Below, in pieces: positions 49,001 to 62,015 of a DNA stretch of 64,000 nt. The notes under the pieces are model-generated. The model saw only the letters and a program-made list of their open reading frames with translations, had not been told where the DNA came from and ran no database searches. This stretch comes from Pelodera strongyloides (Eukaryota > Nematoda > Chromadorea > Rhabditida > Rhabditidae), in contig JAANDG010000006.1 in assembly GCA_036852015.1 (NCBI GenBank), positions 558,001 through 622,000 on the forward strand, given 5' to 3'. Numbering within the stretch: the first letter of the stretch is position 1; each line of letters opens with the position of its first letter. The translations under genes and the position numbers were made by a program.

Positions 49001-52000
49001 CCACCACTGCTTCAAACGGTCTTTCACCAGACCAAGGAGCCACCTTTTGTAGACCTCCAGGTCTGGGTCCCGCTTCCTTGCCTCCTTCTTCAATGAACAA
49101 TGGTCAACAACCCCTCGTATGCCCCATTTGCGGATTCTCTTGCAACTCCAAATTCCATTACAATTCTCATATGAATACTCACGGAGATCATCAGTGCTCC
49201 ATGTGTGATTACACGTCAAGGACTGAAGGAAGACTGAAGAAACATATGAGGGAGAGCCACACTGTGGAAGAGCAGCTGGCTGCAGGACTTGAGGTTCGTT
49301 TGGTACACCAGCATTGGAATCTATTCTATTACACTTTACACCACACTAACTGCAGATCCTTGGTTTAGTTCATCATTCATTTCATTTAGTTATCTTACGC
49401 TTTCGAATATAATTGCATTCTTTCAGGTTCAAATGGATCAGTCAGGTCGTGTGCAGACACCACCGGCTAGCACATCTGCAATGAACACCTCGCCCGAAGT
49501 CTCCGGACTGTCTACAACTATGGCTAGTCTGGTTGATGCTGCCAACAGTGTCGTCAATTCCCAAGCACAGGTCTGTTCACAGACGAAGTCTCTATTTCGG
49601 CTGTCCAGACAACTGATTTCATATCAATCAAATTAAACAATAAATTAACTTAGGTGCAGTTGACTCCCACGTCATTGGCTACAGCCCTCGGAATGGACTC
49701 TTTCCTGGGACAGTTGACAAGCACTCCGAACCTTCCATCAGCACTGGAACAGATACGCGCTTTCACCGAGAAGAATAACATGATGCCGGACCCGAACGTG
49801 AATCTGGCTTCAGCACTGGGTGTCATGTCACAGACAATGCTCGGATCTCCAGATAAAGTAAAATTCTGTTTTAAATTGCTTGTCAAAATATGGGTAATTT
49901 CTGATCAGCAACAACGATCATTGTATCTCCGGGAAAAGGGGGTATGAACTTAACACCGAGGACATTTTTCACATATTGTAATTATAACATGTATTTATAA
50001 CCGTTTCATCAGTGTGCGCCTTTAGGGCGATAACAAGTCGAATTCGGAGCCCCGCCGTAACAGCAACGGAAAGCAGAAGACTTACAAGTGCAAGCAGTGC
50101 CCGCATATTTCCATGAGCAAGGTGAGAAAATCACTCGAAACAAATCTGCCAAAGACAAGCTCTGAGAAGGAAAAAGGAGAGAGACATATTGTTTTATACC
50201 TAATGTGGATAATTATTCTCAGGATGAGCAATGGGCTCACGCCCGAACCCACATTCCTCTTGACAAGCAGATGAGCTGCCCGAAGTGCAACTTCGTCACT
50301 GAATACAAACACCATCTGGTCAGTCATTTTACCTTCCTTTTTATCCAGCTTATTTATTCAGTGTATTTTAGCAATACACTTATCTTGTTTTTGTCGTCTT
50401 GGTAGCCACAATATTTCAATCGAGAATTGACAGCTGGAAATATTTTGTTACTCAATCAGCTGTTTTCAGGAGTATCACATCCGAAATCATATTGGCAGCA
50501 AACCGTTTCAATGCAAGAAGTGTTCATACACTTGCGTCAACAAGAGTATGCTGAATTCGCATATGAAGAGTCACACAAATGTGTATCAGTTCCGCTGCAT
50601 GGATTGCACGTATGCAACCAAATATTGTCATAGCCTGAAGTTGCACCTTAAAAAGTATGGCCATAGAAGAGTGCCCGATGGAACACCAATGGATGACAGT
50701 CCCACGCAGGTATGATATCAAGATTTTATGATATCAAGCAAATGTTGGTGTAGTAGTGGTTCTTTTGATGTTTAAGCGTACTCTACATGACAACACATAG
50801 TAGAAAAGATGATGGACGTTCACAACTATAATTTGTACTTTATTCTTTTTTAGATGGTGCACCCCGAAAGCGCTTTCCAACGAATTTCGGAAAGTGTTGG
50901 AATGTGTCTTGCTGACAACAAATCGTTTGCTCCGCCAACAACACTGGCTCAGACACTCGGACTTCCAAACTTCGTAAACCCTTCGCCATTCAACTATTCA
51001 CAAATGTTGTTGCGACAGAACAGCGTAAGTAAATTACATATGCAAAAGTGATGCGACAATGATATGTGCCCATTCTTTTCAATATTGCAATCAACACATT
51101 TAGTTGGACCAACTGAGCGGCCTCATCCAAATGCCGCAACCACAACTCACATGTGCAGTGTGCGATTATCAGACAGGCAGCAAGGATGAGCTCATACGCC
51201 ACAATATGTCACATTTAATCGGTGCACAACAACCTAACAATGGTGAGATTTAGACATTTTTGGATATTCGCTTCTTGCCATTATTCATTTAGAGAAGGGA
51301 AGGTGACTGTGAATTCAGTCATGAGAATGATGGGATGAAAATAATCATTCATAATTTAGCCCTTCTGAGCAATTCGAGTTTATTTGGAAGTCTGCCTTTG
51401 ACGGGTCAATTCACTCCGGACAACAGCAGTCATGAGGGCATTGATGTGGTGAAGACAGAGGATGATGAGCATGAGATGACTCCGGATCATGACATGCCTG
51501 AATCGAGCGGCAGTTCGGCGAGTCCGAGCAGTAAGAGCTCTGGAGATGAAGGCATTCCGAGCAGAAAAAGGAAGGTGAGCGCAACATTCAGAATTATTTT
51601 CGAGCTTAAAAATTATCACAGGATCATCATTAGGGCATGCATATAGATTTATCATTTACTGCAATAATTTAGGCATTCAAGCTCGAACAAATTTCGCAGC
51701 GTCTGCAAGGAAAGAGTCCTTCTGTTTCGGATGAATCGTCCACTGAACAGCACAACGATGACGAGGTAACACATTATATAGATTAATGCTTCTTTTCCGT
51801 GATGCATAGAAAGTCGCTTTACAGTCATCACTGGAATACTAATTTCAGAACCTGGTTGGAGAACCCAGTTCTTCTCCATCCGAGACCCACGGTGACTCTA
51901 TGCAGAATACTCCGACAATTGCACAGCCCATAGCTCAGATGCCACAACCCGATACCATGTCCATCTTCCAGCAGGCATGCCTTGCTCACCTTAACGCGAT

Positions 52001-52354
52001 GCAGGTATGTAACCCGTTCACAAAATGAGAATAGGGAACGACCTTTTTTTGGTAGGTGTAATGTAATATAGAGTAAGCTGGTCCTAATGATTGTACAAAA
52101 CAACAAAGGCGAACAATCCTCTCGGAGGATTGACCTATGATAATTATATTTTTATTCAGATGAAGCAGCACGACAGTGACCTCTGGCGTTTCTCATGCCC
52201 ACACTGCAGGGTCGCCTTCCAGGATCAAGCCCTCTATCACATACACATGGGATACCACGGTTACGAACACATGTTCAAGTGTAATCGTTGCGGACATCGT
52301 GCTCAAGATGCACTGAACTTCAATCTTCATCTGCTGCAGGCATCTCATGAATAG
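46076..52354 (+). CDS. hbl-1: Hunchback-like C2H2 zinc-finger transcription factor
   Basis: Nuclear DNA-binding regulator of the Hunchback family; C. elegans HBL-1 controls developmental timing. Nineteen exons: 46076-46220, 47256-47447, 47550-47729, 47917-47979, 48122-48214, 48334-48508, 48607-48754, 48855-49293, 49427-49570, 49654-49857, 50026-50121, 50223-50318, 50470-50709, 50854-51024, 51104-51242, 51360-51574, 51673-51765, 51849-52004, 52160-52354. All phases agree; from the Met at 46,143 the protein is about 1,038 aa, close to C. elegans HBL-1. A Gln-rich tract lies in exon 3. Two fingers in exon 8 ([43 protein letters not shown]). The central Hunchback cluster is in exons 11-13, with the signature [19 protein letters not shown] and [20 protein letters not shown] and [17 protein letters not shown]. 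One finger in exon 15 and the C-terminal family pair in exon 19 ([20 protein letters not shown]). An upstream exon may add residues. Confidence 0.95.
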
Positions 52355-53896
52355 GATGTGCCAGCACAGCTTTTCTTTTATGCAAAATATGAGCTGCTGG
52401 TTTGCTATTCGAACTTACGTCTATCATGTGTTAAACCTAATCTGCTCCACAAAATGCGTTGTTGTCACAAAATTGCCCAAATCAAAGGCGATCTCTTGTA
52501 TCGATACTTTTGCTTTCAAAGTTTGTCAAGCGAACTACGTTTCTGCTTTGTCTCACACTCGTCTCCACTATTAGAGTCAATGTCTTTCCGGGCCGAATCA
52601 TTACAGGCCATTCTTATTTCCTAAGTTTGCTTTATTTATGACTTAATACTATTTTTTCGCATGTAAATATGCTTGCGTTAGTCTCTCTTTTAGTGACTTA
52701 ATATCAAGTACGTTAGATTCTGTTCGTTGGTGTCATTTAGGTTACGTTGAACGCAATATGCATTCGTTTTATATATATTTTGCGAGAACCACTTTCGGTT
52801 CAGAGAACGGTGCTTGTGTGGAAAAACTACTCATTGATTCGACACAAATTCTCGGACCACACAAAGCCAGTTTTCAGTTGTACACAAATGATTCATGTAG
52901 CTTAGCTTAACTGAGTCGTCATTCGTTTAGATATTTTAATTAGTTGTACACTTAGCATCTGTACCTATACGCTTGCCGTATCATCGTTTTGTTTCAAAAA
53001 TACAGGGACAACTAATGATCAGCTCAGCAGTTTTATGTGTGACAAATATCATCCCATCTCTCACTACATGATGTGTATTCGAATTATTCCTATATGTGTA
53101 TCTTCTTCAGCGTTCTGACCAAATAACTTTATTACCGCGTATTCGTGATTTGTTCATTGTGTCACGCATAGTGTTGCATTCATCTTAAAGTGGGGATTAA
53201 TTAGAAAAGGAATACTCTCCTCTTTTGAACTAGATGGCGTGTGTTTCGCTGTTTGGCCTTCATTAGTTTTACAGGAGAGAGGGAAAGAGCAAGAATGTGT
53301 GTTTGCTGTTTTTTTATTTCTTGATTTTCGTTCTCCCGTTTGATGTCATCCGTTGTCAAGGAATTGTGTCGTGTTTTTTTTTTACCATTTGTACTTATAC
53401 TTATTCTTATTCCATGTATATATGAAATGTAGTACGTTCTCACTTACACGAAACCTAGCCTTGTGCTTATGAACATACTGCATTATTTCTTACTTCTCAT
53501 ACTACTCAGGTCAGGTCATCCTATTTCCAAGACGATTCTATGTATATTGCATATACCAAGGTAGCTTCAATTGCATGTCGATACAGCTATACTAATCAAT
53601 ACCTCGTCTTCATTCGATTCTATACCAATCCAGTCACATTATCACACAGTCTTTCTGCATATAACTATCATTATTCGCATTCTTAGTTTTCTAATCCTAT
53701 CATGTACTAACATTATAGTCCTTTCAATGCATGGTTCTAAATCACGATTCGTTTCAATATACGTATACATATTGTATCTCCATTTATCTGCGCTCCAACA
53801 TCCGAGGTCTCTTTTTCTTTTTATTTTTGTTCATTTTTCGAACACTTGACACTCACCCAGTTGATTCGACATTTTGTATTTAATTTATGCAATAAA
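52355..53896 (+). other. 3' UTR of the Hunchback-like gene
   Basis: About 1.5 kb without convincing coding sequence follows the stop and ends near an AATAAA at 53,891-53,896. Long 3' UTRs are known for nematode hbl-1, where let-7 and lin-4 act. Here I see only a six-base let-7 seed match (TACCTC, 53,600-53,605) and an offset lin-4 seed match (CTCAGG near 53,505), which is weak. Extent is inferred from the poly(A) signal. Confidence 0.5.
53891..53896 (+). terminator. Candidate poly(A) signal of the Hunchback-like gene
   Basis: AATAAA in GCAATAAATTCG, about 1.54 kb downstream of the stop and the first strong signal in the region. Usage is inferred. Confidence 0.4.
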
Positions 53897-56800
53897 TTCG
53901 TTGTAAAATATTGCCTTTCTCGGAAATTACAAAGTACTTGAAAGCGTTTTCAGATGTGTTTGACAGCTATTTTAAAGTGAAAGAATTAGCATGATCAAAC
54001 TTCCGACACTTCAAAGGCCTTTACGAAAATGTGACATCAAAATAAAGTGCAAAGTGAAATCATGTAATCTTCTTGAAACGCAAAACACCATACGGTAGGT
54101 GAAAATAATCAAACTGCTAAGTGAAGACAGATGGTGATAAAAGGGCCCTGTATCTTCTAGCGTCTCCAGCCCTGCTGCGCTATTTCCCACTTACCACGGC
54201 TGCGGTACTCCAATTGTTTTATAAATTCGAGGTAGTTTAGCTTTTTGAGCAAGCTCTCCTACTTTGGGGAGCAAAGTAAATTTACTGCAATTTTCGCATT
54301 TTGACCGTCATAGGCCACTATCAGTATAAAATATAAAAAAGATGCAATTGTACAGGTTTTTGTATTTGTGGTATCGATCATCTTATTATATAAAGGAGAA
54401 GAATTTGTTTGTCGTTTTGATTGTCGTTTTGTGTGTACGGGACGAAGCCTTTTCATAACCTTTTCGTAGCCTGACTGGCTGGAGTTGTGCTTCTGGTTGG
54501 CATTGGCTCGATTACGGTAGTTGGTGCAGTGTGGCAGATCAGATCCTGAAAACTATAGCATTCCTCGTCTGGTTAGCTATGGTTTTCAGTTTTCTCCCTT
54601 CTTCCTTCATACCACGTATGTTATTGTCGTCAGAACTGTTCCCTATTTTAAACCGTTAACGGTGCGTCATAATCAAGATTTTGATCTTTTTGCCCCTATT
54701 TTTTATCCTACCGGTTTGCTCTTTGTTGCCATTGAAGTTGCCAAATAATTTTTTTTCGGTGCCTAGTCATAGGCGTGGAATTGTAATGTTTTGGTCTTGA
54801 ATTTGTTAGCTGCGGTGTACGGTAGCGAAGCTAGTGAGAAAAAAATCTGGAAGTGGAGACATGGAGATTTGGCATTATTTTCTGTCCCCTCCTCTGTTTA
54901 CACAATGTTTTATTTTACCGTTAGGGAGAACGTGAGGCGAACAGGAGTGTATTTTGTATTGAATTTGGCTTCGACCTGGTAGCTAGGTTGACATTGTGTA
55001 AGATGATAGTAATCTTCTTACGGTCAGTATTTTCTCCTTCCCTTCTTATGAAACAATGAAACAATGAAACAACTAATTTGAACCGTTGATTATATGATAT
55101 ATTATGTTCATCCATCAGCTGCCTTTCGATTTTCTGTGCTATTGTTTGTTGTGTATTATTTTTGTTTTTTTGATTTGTTATTTACAAAAAAAATCTATGA
55201 ATTCTATATGAAATTGACTGTTGAACTTTGACTTTCCCCGGTTTTTTATTATGATAATTATGGTATAGAGATGCAATTGTCCTGATTCTAGAACTGTATT
55301 GATAGCAAATGTGAATTATCATATTTTATTCTCTATTGAGTCTTGTGTGTTATCTTTCTTTACCTATAAGTCAGCCGTATACAGTACACCCTTACAATTG
55401 CAGTCTCTGGCTCTGGCTCTCTAACGTAGCTTGTTATTCTGACTGTCTAATCACTCTATGACAGAGTATGCTAGGCTTTGAGTATTTTAGGCTTTGGGGT
55501 TTGAAGACTAGATACGTTCGGCTTAGAAGACGTACGGGGCCTCGATAGATAGGTATGGTGCAGGGCAGCCTAGCCTATAACCAGAGTTATTTTTTATAAG
55601 GGGGGGGGTCTAGGACTCAAATCTTCAATTTTTTTTCCGTACATCGATTCCTTAGTGCTATTCACTTGTTTTTTTTGTCATTGCTATCTTTTTTTCCAAA
55701 CATTTCTCTGTTTTTGTTGTAGCTTTTGTTAAGCGGAATGGCACGTGGTTTGTGAAATCTATACTGCATTTTGATTTCCGTCTGTTACATCACACGTATG
55801 TGCCTTTCTAGGAATTTCCCTCGAAGCGGAACTCGCGTAGAATAAATCGGAGTTCAGTCTTCAGTTGTAAGCGTATTGTTCAACCCACGTGCTATCCCGC
55901 TTTAAAGTATTGATTATGCTACCATTCTCGTGCCTACCTAGATCTATACATTTTTGGTCTTGTCTTTTTTTCTACTCCGTGCTCGCTCTACACGGGTGTG
56001 TGCTTTTTTGTTGTTGTTTTTCGTTCCTTGAACTACGGTAGCGGTCTGTGTAGTAGAGTAATGTAACTCAACGCACTGTAGTTTGTAAATGACCAAAGGA
56101 ACCCAACAATAAGGTGTCAGCGCAGTAAGGACACCCACATACTAACAAGCTTTTTCCAAAAACGAGCCGTTATTTCGCTTTAATTAACCCGACAAGAAAC
56201 ACATGGAGCCGTGATAGGTTGGTTTATTGTTTATTTGAATTTTTCACTGGTTAGGGATTAGCTAAACCGGTTAAGTGACACAAATGCGAGAGCGAAATCT
56301 TGTTGGATAAATGAAAAATTCGATTCGTTGTCCTCGTCCGTTAATTACGACCGTAACGAAAACTATTGCTACAATATTCGGAGTAACTTCAAAATTATCA
56401 TAGAAATTTAGAAGCATGCTCAAATTACGCTGTTTATAACTATTGAGTGGCGCGAAATTGAATCGGCGTTTGGGTGGCCAATCTCGAACTTTTTCGACGA
56501 TTTTCGTATATCGAACGCGCATTTACATGCGTCTTTCGTGTTCCTTGCGCTGTCGCTGAAGGAAACGTGCTATGGAGTTGTACCACGGTATCCTTTTTTG
56601 GAAAGATGAAACAAATGACGGCCTCGCAAACTAGCTGACTGAAAAAAAGGCTAAGGGTCAATACGGAGTTTGCAAATGAGGCAAGCTCGTTTACGGTTTA
56701 CAACTGAAATCCAAAGCTGTGAATTACCATAACCAGTGAAAGACATACAGTTCTCTGTAGTGAGACTGAGAGACAAATTTGCGAGTTCTTCTTCGCTTCA

Positions 56801-57110
56801 AGCGCACATAGACCACGTCGTCAACCGCCACAATCACACTATATCATTTTCACAATGCACACGATATCAGTTTATAATTCTGATTTAAACTATTTAGTTA
56901 AAATTTGTGCAAAGCTTATGAACCTGAATGAAAGAAAATAAAGAAACAAGTTTTCTGCGAAACAAAAAATTCGCTTGAGCTTGGCTGGATCGGCACGATC
57001 AATCCATAACAAGTACATCTTAAAACAATAGCGCAAGTTACTGTTACGGTACAGCAGTTACGGTAGTTTACGGGTACGGTACGACACGTTACGATAGCGC
57101 AGGTTTTTTC
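53897..57110. other. Gene-poor, AT-rich region
   Basis: Only short frames without domains. Includes a G-run near 55,600 and a TTACGGTA-repeat patch near 57,030-57,105. No element ends could be defined. Confidence 0.45.
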
Positions 57111-57360
57111 ACAAGCGCGTTTGAGGTTGCGCTGCTTGTGCAGAACTGGCCCACCACTCTGGTCTTCACCCGCGCAGAGCGCCGCGTACCATGCCGCCTT
57201 GTGCGCTTTTGCAGAGGCGCACAAGGCGGGAAAATGAGCGGCGCTCTGCGCGGGTATGTCTGCAGCACACTATGCGGGAAAGTCGGCGGCGCTCTACGCG
57301 GGTTAGTGCGCGGCGCACTATGCGGGTAAGTTCGCGGCGCTCTACGCGGTTACACCAGCC
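57111..57360. repeat. GC-rich array with GCGGCGCTCTACGCG units
   Basis: Irregular direct repeats such as GCGGCGCTCTACGCGGGTTA, CACTATGCGGGAAAGT and GCGCGGCGCACTATGCGGGT dominate. The same words recur at 59,380-59,640. Open frames on both strands here are Arg/Ala-rich translations of the repeat, not genes. Confidence 0.7.
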
Positions 57361-57888
57361 ATTAAGCTCCTCCCCCTGCCCCGCCCACTTCACAATATAA
57401 AAAATATCATACAAAAGCGATAAAATAATTTTATTAATTCAACATTGATAGAATAAAATAAAATGAAAGCACAACATTTTAAACCATTAAAAATAACTCG
57501 AAATAGACCGCGAATTGATCAAACTTGAGGAACTTACTTTCATATAGGATGCATGAGTTTGTCAACATACAAAAGAGAAATACTGCTTAAGAATAATAAT
57601 GACGACGAATGGGGGAATGTATCAGTATTTATCCAGAAACACTTGGGAACCCGAAAGGCGACCGCGCGACGTCTTCTTGAAACACCAAACTCTTCAGAAC
57701 TTGAAGCGTTGGCGCTTTGTTGAAGGAAGAGTGGGATCTGCAATTTGCAATATTTAGATGCATGAGTATGGGTGCAAAAACTACGTTCAATAAGGGTCTA
57801 AATTCCCAGTACATCTAATAAAACATTCCGGTACTCGTCCTTGATGTTTTGGAGGAAAATTAACTTGTTTTCGATAGATGTGCAGCAT
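57361..57888. other. No gene recognised
   Basis: AT-rich spacer with short frames between the GC-rich array and the next MITE. A 67-codon minus-strand frame at 57,540-57,743 shows no family. Confidence 0.45.
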
Positions 57889-58349
57889 TTAAAGGGACAG
57901 GCCCATCAAATTAAACCTATATTTACGATTTCGTCTTAATTTTTATTAAATGTGTTTACTACAATAGATGCAAACCAAATTTTATCGTCATTCACCCCGG
58001 GGAACTTTTTCCGACGAGCGCATCCACAAATGTATACCGTTGCCTGGCCCTTCCTCTTGTTGTCTATCCGCTCTGGCTGTCTGCTCTCTCGGTTTTTTTC
58101 CCTGGCACCTCTTTATTGAGCATACTCTCTCATGCGTAATTTTGTAACTGTGTTATAACATACGAGAAGTAAAAGAATTATTAGGACTAAATGGATGCAA
58201 ATCGGTACCCTTATGAGTTGGGCGGCGTAAAAAAGTTCCCCGGGGTGAATGTGGATAAAAATTAGTGTGTATATATTGTAATAAACGCCGCTAAAAAAAT
58301 AACATGAAATCGTAAATATATGTTTATTTTGACGGGCCTGTCCCTTTAA
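57889..58349. mobile_element. Palindromic TTAA-flanked MITE (461 bp)
   Basis: Starts TTAAAGGGACAGGCCCATCA and ends with the inverse, GGGCCTGTCCCTTTAA. Arms pair for about 130 bp, including ATATTTACGATTTCGT and CACCCCGGGGAACTTTTT on the left and their inverses on the right. TTAA is intact at both ends. The core (about 58,015-58,215) is non-palindromic and has no transposase. Confidence 0.85.
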
Positions 58350-58531
58350 CGCTTACCGAATAATAATGAAACAATAATAAACATACCTATGCTTTCTTTG
58401 TTCGTACTAAATTGTTCCCAGATGCCAGACCCTTCATCTTTGTAAATTTTTAACCATCAAAAGGCGAGGAACTCTGGACGTTTGGCGATTGCTGTTGCGC
58501 ACTAAAACATATAAGCTTAAGCTATCATAAT

Positions 58532-58789
58532 GGGGTTTGCAAGTATGCCCGATTTTCCTTGCAAGTATCGAAAAATTTACCGTATCTTGGCACTACACGA
58601 TCATATCTACAGGCAGTTTTTACGACCGATCGCCACGGGACCAATTGTTCAACAAAAAATGTCTTTGATGGCGGATTTTCTATAGTGCGGATGTGTCAAA
58701 GTTACGGTAAAGTTGTGTAAAAAGCACACGATTTTGCGAATTGATACTTGCAAGGAAAACTCGCGGTTTTTGGCATACTTGCAAACCCC
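58532..58789. mobile_element. TIR MITE, ATGGGGTTTGCAAGTATG ends, copy 2
   Basis: Inverted copy of the element at 16,210-16,464, with ends GGGGTTTGCAAGTATGCC and GGCATACTTGCAAACCCC. Flanks are TA-AT on the left and AT-TA on the right, fitting a TA target duplication. No coding capacity. Confidence 0.85.
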
Positions 58790-59379
58790 ATTAACATATT
58801 GTCTTTGTATGCATAGTCTTTTGCGCGTAATGCATGTATGTAGAGAGAGAGTTGTGCAACGTAAGGATCACAAGCAGCCTATGCTTCCGGTATATAAAAT
58901 ATTTCAAGATACAATAAGTAGAAAAAAGATACTTACAATTAGCACTTCTCACTGATGTCGTAGGTGAAGCCATAGTGCAAGGCCCATTCCTTCAGCCTTG
59001 GGATACAGACATACGCTTTTTCATCCTGCACATCCTGCACCTGCTGCAGACATCCTGCACAATAAACAATAGACAATAAACATAAGAACAGTTCATAAAA
59101 AAACGTCAATGGAACTTCAAGTGAATAAAACCTTAAAATGTACTAAATTCTATCATATGTACTCGTCGGGATGACAATGGAAGATTCACTTAAACAGTAG
59201 ACAAAGAATTATACACAACAAAATAAACAAACAGAAAATAATACAAAAAACGTATAAAGAAAATAAAAAAAATTGAGAAAAAAGTGCACTTTAGTGGCGA
59301 AACTCCATTATTTGTGGCAACTATTTGTTGCAACTACGGTATGGCAGCTGAAAATAATTTCTTGAGAGAAGAATTTTCG
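58790..59379. other. No gene recognised
   Basis: Short AT-rich spacer. A CATCCTGCACCTGCTGCAGA cluster lies at about 59,025-59,060. Nothing coding is supported. Confidence 0.45.
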
Positions 59380-59640
59380 TGAGTGCGCGGCGCTCTATGC
59401 GGGAATGTATGCGGGAAAGTATGCGCTCGCAGCTGGGCTATCCAAATTGTCAAAATTGTGATTTCGGAGACATTGCTCCGGAAGCCCACCGTGCGGCGCT
59501 CTATGCGGGAAAGTATGCGCGCACACCGTGATCATGCGGGAAAGTATGCGCGCACGCCGTGATCATGCGGGAAAGTATGCGCGCATACCCAGAACGTGCG
59601 GGAAAGTCTGCGGCGCTCTACGCGCCACAGAACGTAGCAC
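59380..59640. repeat. GC-rich tandem array, about 30-bp unit
   Basis: Units such as GTGATCATGCGGGAAAGTAT followed by GCGCGCA repeat three or more times between 59,500 and 59,600, flanked by GCGGCGCTCTATGCGGGAAA. The words GCGGCGCTCTACGCG and TATGCGGGAAAGT are shared with 57,111-57,360, so both arrays belong to one repeat family. Confidence 0.75.
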
Positions 59641-61682
59641 TGCGCATCCTGTAGTATATGTTATGATCGCCTTCATTCACAAGATTGCCATCTACGCTTT
59701 CGACTTTTCATAAGTATCAAAAGACGCCTCAGGCGGCGTAGCCGTCTGCTAATATTATAAAAGAAAGAAACCGCCCCATTTTATATTGCATTCACCTTTT
59801 TTCGGCAACTGTGTGTACATTATTAACCAATTCACCCCCTCTCTTTCCTCTAATTCCAGCTAATTCTTTTTTTTTTCAAATTCAAATAGCACCACCTAGT
59901 CCCCGACTATCCCACTCTGGGAATAAAGCCGCAGGGGAACTCACACCTTAGTGCTAATGCCTCAGGGGAAATCACACCCACTGGCCTCTGCTCGATTGCT
60001 CCTGGGAACGAAAAATCTGTTTGAGGTCATCCCCTCCCCCTATACCCCATATCTATACCAGCTACCAGAATACCCATACGCGTAACATTCATACTCACAA
60101 CTTTTAACGCTTCCTTATTTTTTTTATTGATTTTACATTCAAAATCGAGAGTCTCTCGCTCTCGCTCTCTTTCTATATAGAGTCTCTCTTTCTATACAGA
60201 GAGTCCCTCTCTCTCTTTGAGAGTCTCTCCTCTCTCTTTCTAACCACATGTGATACAGCGGTATGCTAGGCTCATATGTGAGCTGAGGGTCAGCTCAGTC
60301 ACTTCTAACTAAGTGGGTATCTCGTTTTTGTCTCCTGTGTTAGATTACTGAACTGCCATCAACAATTATTTAGTGTCATGTTGCCATTGACTACGTTCTT
60401 CTTGTTTCCTACCACTTTTGTTAGATGCCCTATTTTATGGGATTGTATACTCCCTTGTTCTTAGTCAGTAAAAAAACTAACAAGGTAGCTAATAAACTAG
60501 ACATATGTTAAATTCTTTTGTTGTTAACAGGGTCTGCCAGCATTCCACCACTCACCAGCTGTTTTTTTCTCACTATGCCGCTGCCTACCTAGGCCCGCGA
60601 ATGGACTAATCGATGGCCTCCCCTACAATAATATGATTGTTAAGGTGAGTTTCTTCGTTAACTGCCACTAGTGTGTATCGTCTTGTATCATCTTTGTACT
60701 TATTAAGCCTATTGATCAATTCGTGGAGACTCTTTATTCCATTACTTAGCTACTTTGTTTATTCACATTTACTTGGATGTGAATTGAGTCTAGCTGTGTG
60801 AGACAATTCTTTTAGTGTGCGCATACTTGGGTAGCGTCCTGCTAATGCTAATGTGGATGAACTGCGACAGAATACAGAATGATCACTATTGTAAGTTTTT
60901 TTTTCGTTTTGTATTTGAATTTGAGTAAATTAGTACGCTTACTCGAATATGCGTAGAAATTCAGTTGTTCATATTCAGCAATTCAGTTGTTATGTCGCTT
61001 TTAGCCGTAGCTATAGGTGTAGATCCGTAGATTACTGCTGACTTACACTATACCACTGACTTAACTGTTACAGGTACATTCTTTATTCAAACGACATTCG
61101 TCATTCGGCACCATTCGTCGCGCCAGCGCTAAAGAGAAGAATTGGGATAAACTACAACTACAGTATCAATAAGCGGACCAGCGGTATGCGTGGTACGTCA
61201 CATTTAGATTCGCTTATCCTAAGTCGTACTGTATCACTGATAGCAATGCTGGCATAACGTTTGAATGCATAGTCACCTTGTTAGTACTTCTTTTTTTAAC
61301 CCATTTCTTTTTCGGGATGTCGATGGAAGGACGAGACGCTAACGGAGTCTTCATTCACGCTTATAGTGTGAGTATTCAGTTGGAGGATGGCCGAATGACC
61401 CTGGATTACGGTGAGTCTTGATTAATGATGTTTCTTTGTTTCTTAAAGCTGTATAAAGGTTGGTTTTTGAAACTGAAACGTACTCGCTATCGTTGTGTAT
61501 CTATGTAGTGTTTATAAATGACTATGCTAGTCTAAAGTCATTCATTGGTTTGTAATAGGAATGACCGCTGGCCTCAGGGTACACGATATGTTTCCAAAAC
61601 CAGCTGTTATATCGCTTTTAGTCGTTGTAATGAATCATTTAGCGCGAAGCTCTAACAATATATTTTGTAGTTTGTATTCGAT
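59641..61682. other. Repeat-rich region without a firm gene
   Basis: Includes a CTCT/GAGAGT-rich patch at 60,137-60,240. Several exon-like segments with acceptor and donor occur (for example 60,539-60,652 and 61,315-61,411), but they do not join into a recognisable protein. Confidence 0.4.
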
Positions 61683-61721
61683 GCGCTCTCTCTCTCATTC
61701 TCTCTCATTCTCTCTCTCCTC

Positions 61722-61761
<40 letters not shown>

Positions 61762-61771
61762 CTCTCTCTCT

Positions 61772-61865
<94 letters not shown>
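61683..61865. repeat. (TC)n microsatellite
   Basis: About 180 bp of nearly pure CT dinucleotide repeat with a few ATT and CCCC interruptions. It produces long artificial Ser/Leu and Arg/Glu open frames on the two strands. Confidence 0.95.
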
Positions 61866-62015
61866 GTTTCACCATATCTATTGTTTTGTTTCTGGAATGA
61901 GTTGCGCGGTATTCTAGCCACTGGTGGCTTTCTGGATTTCATTTCGGCATTACTAAGACGATACAGTAGTATTAAGCAATTGATAAACTAGAAATCTTTT
62001 ATTTCTAATTTCCAG

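Noticed and set aside
57138..57414. Overlapping Arg/Ala-rich frames in several registers
   Set aside because: They follow the GC-rich tandem repeat; frames are open in several registers at once, a sign of composition rather than coding.
61561..61942. Long Ser/Leu and Arg/Glu open frames on both strands
   Set aside because: They are translations of the CT dinucleotide repeat, not genes.
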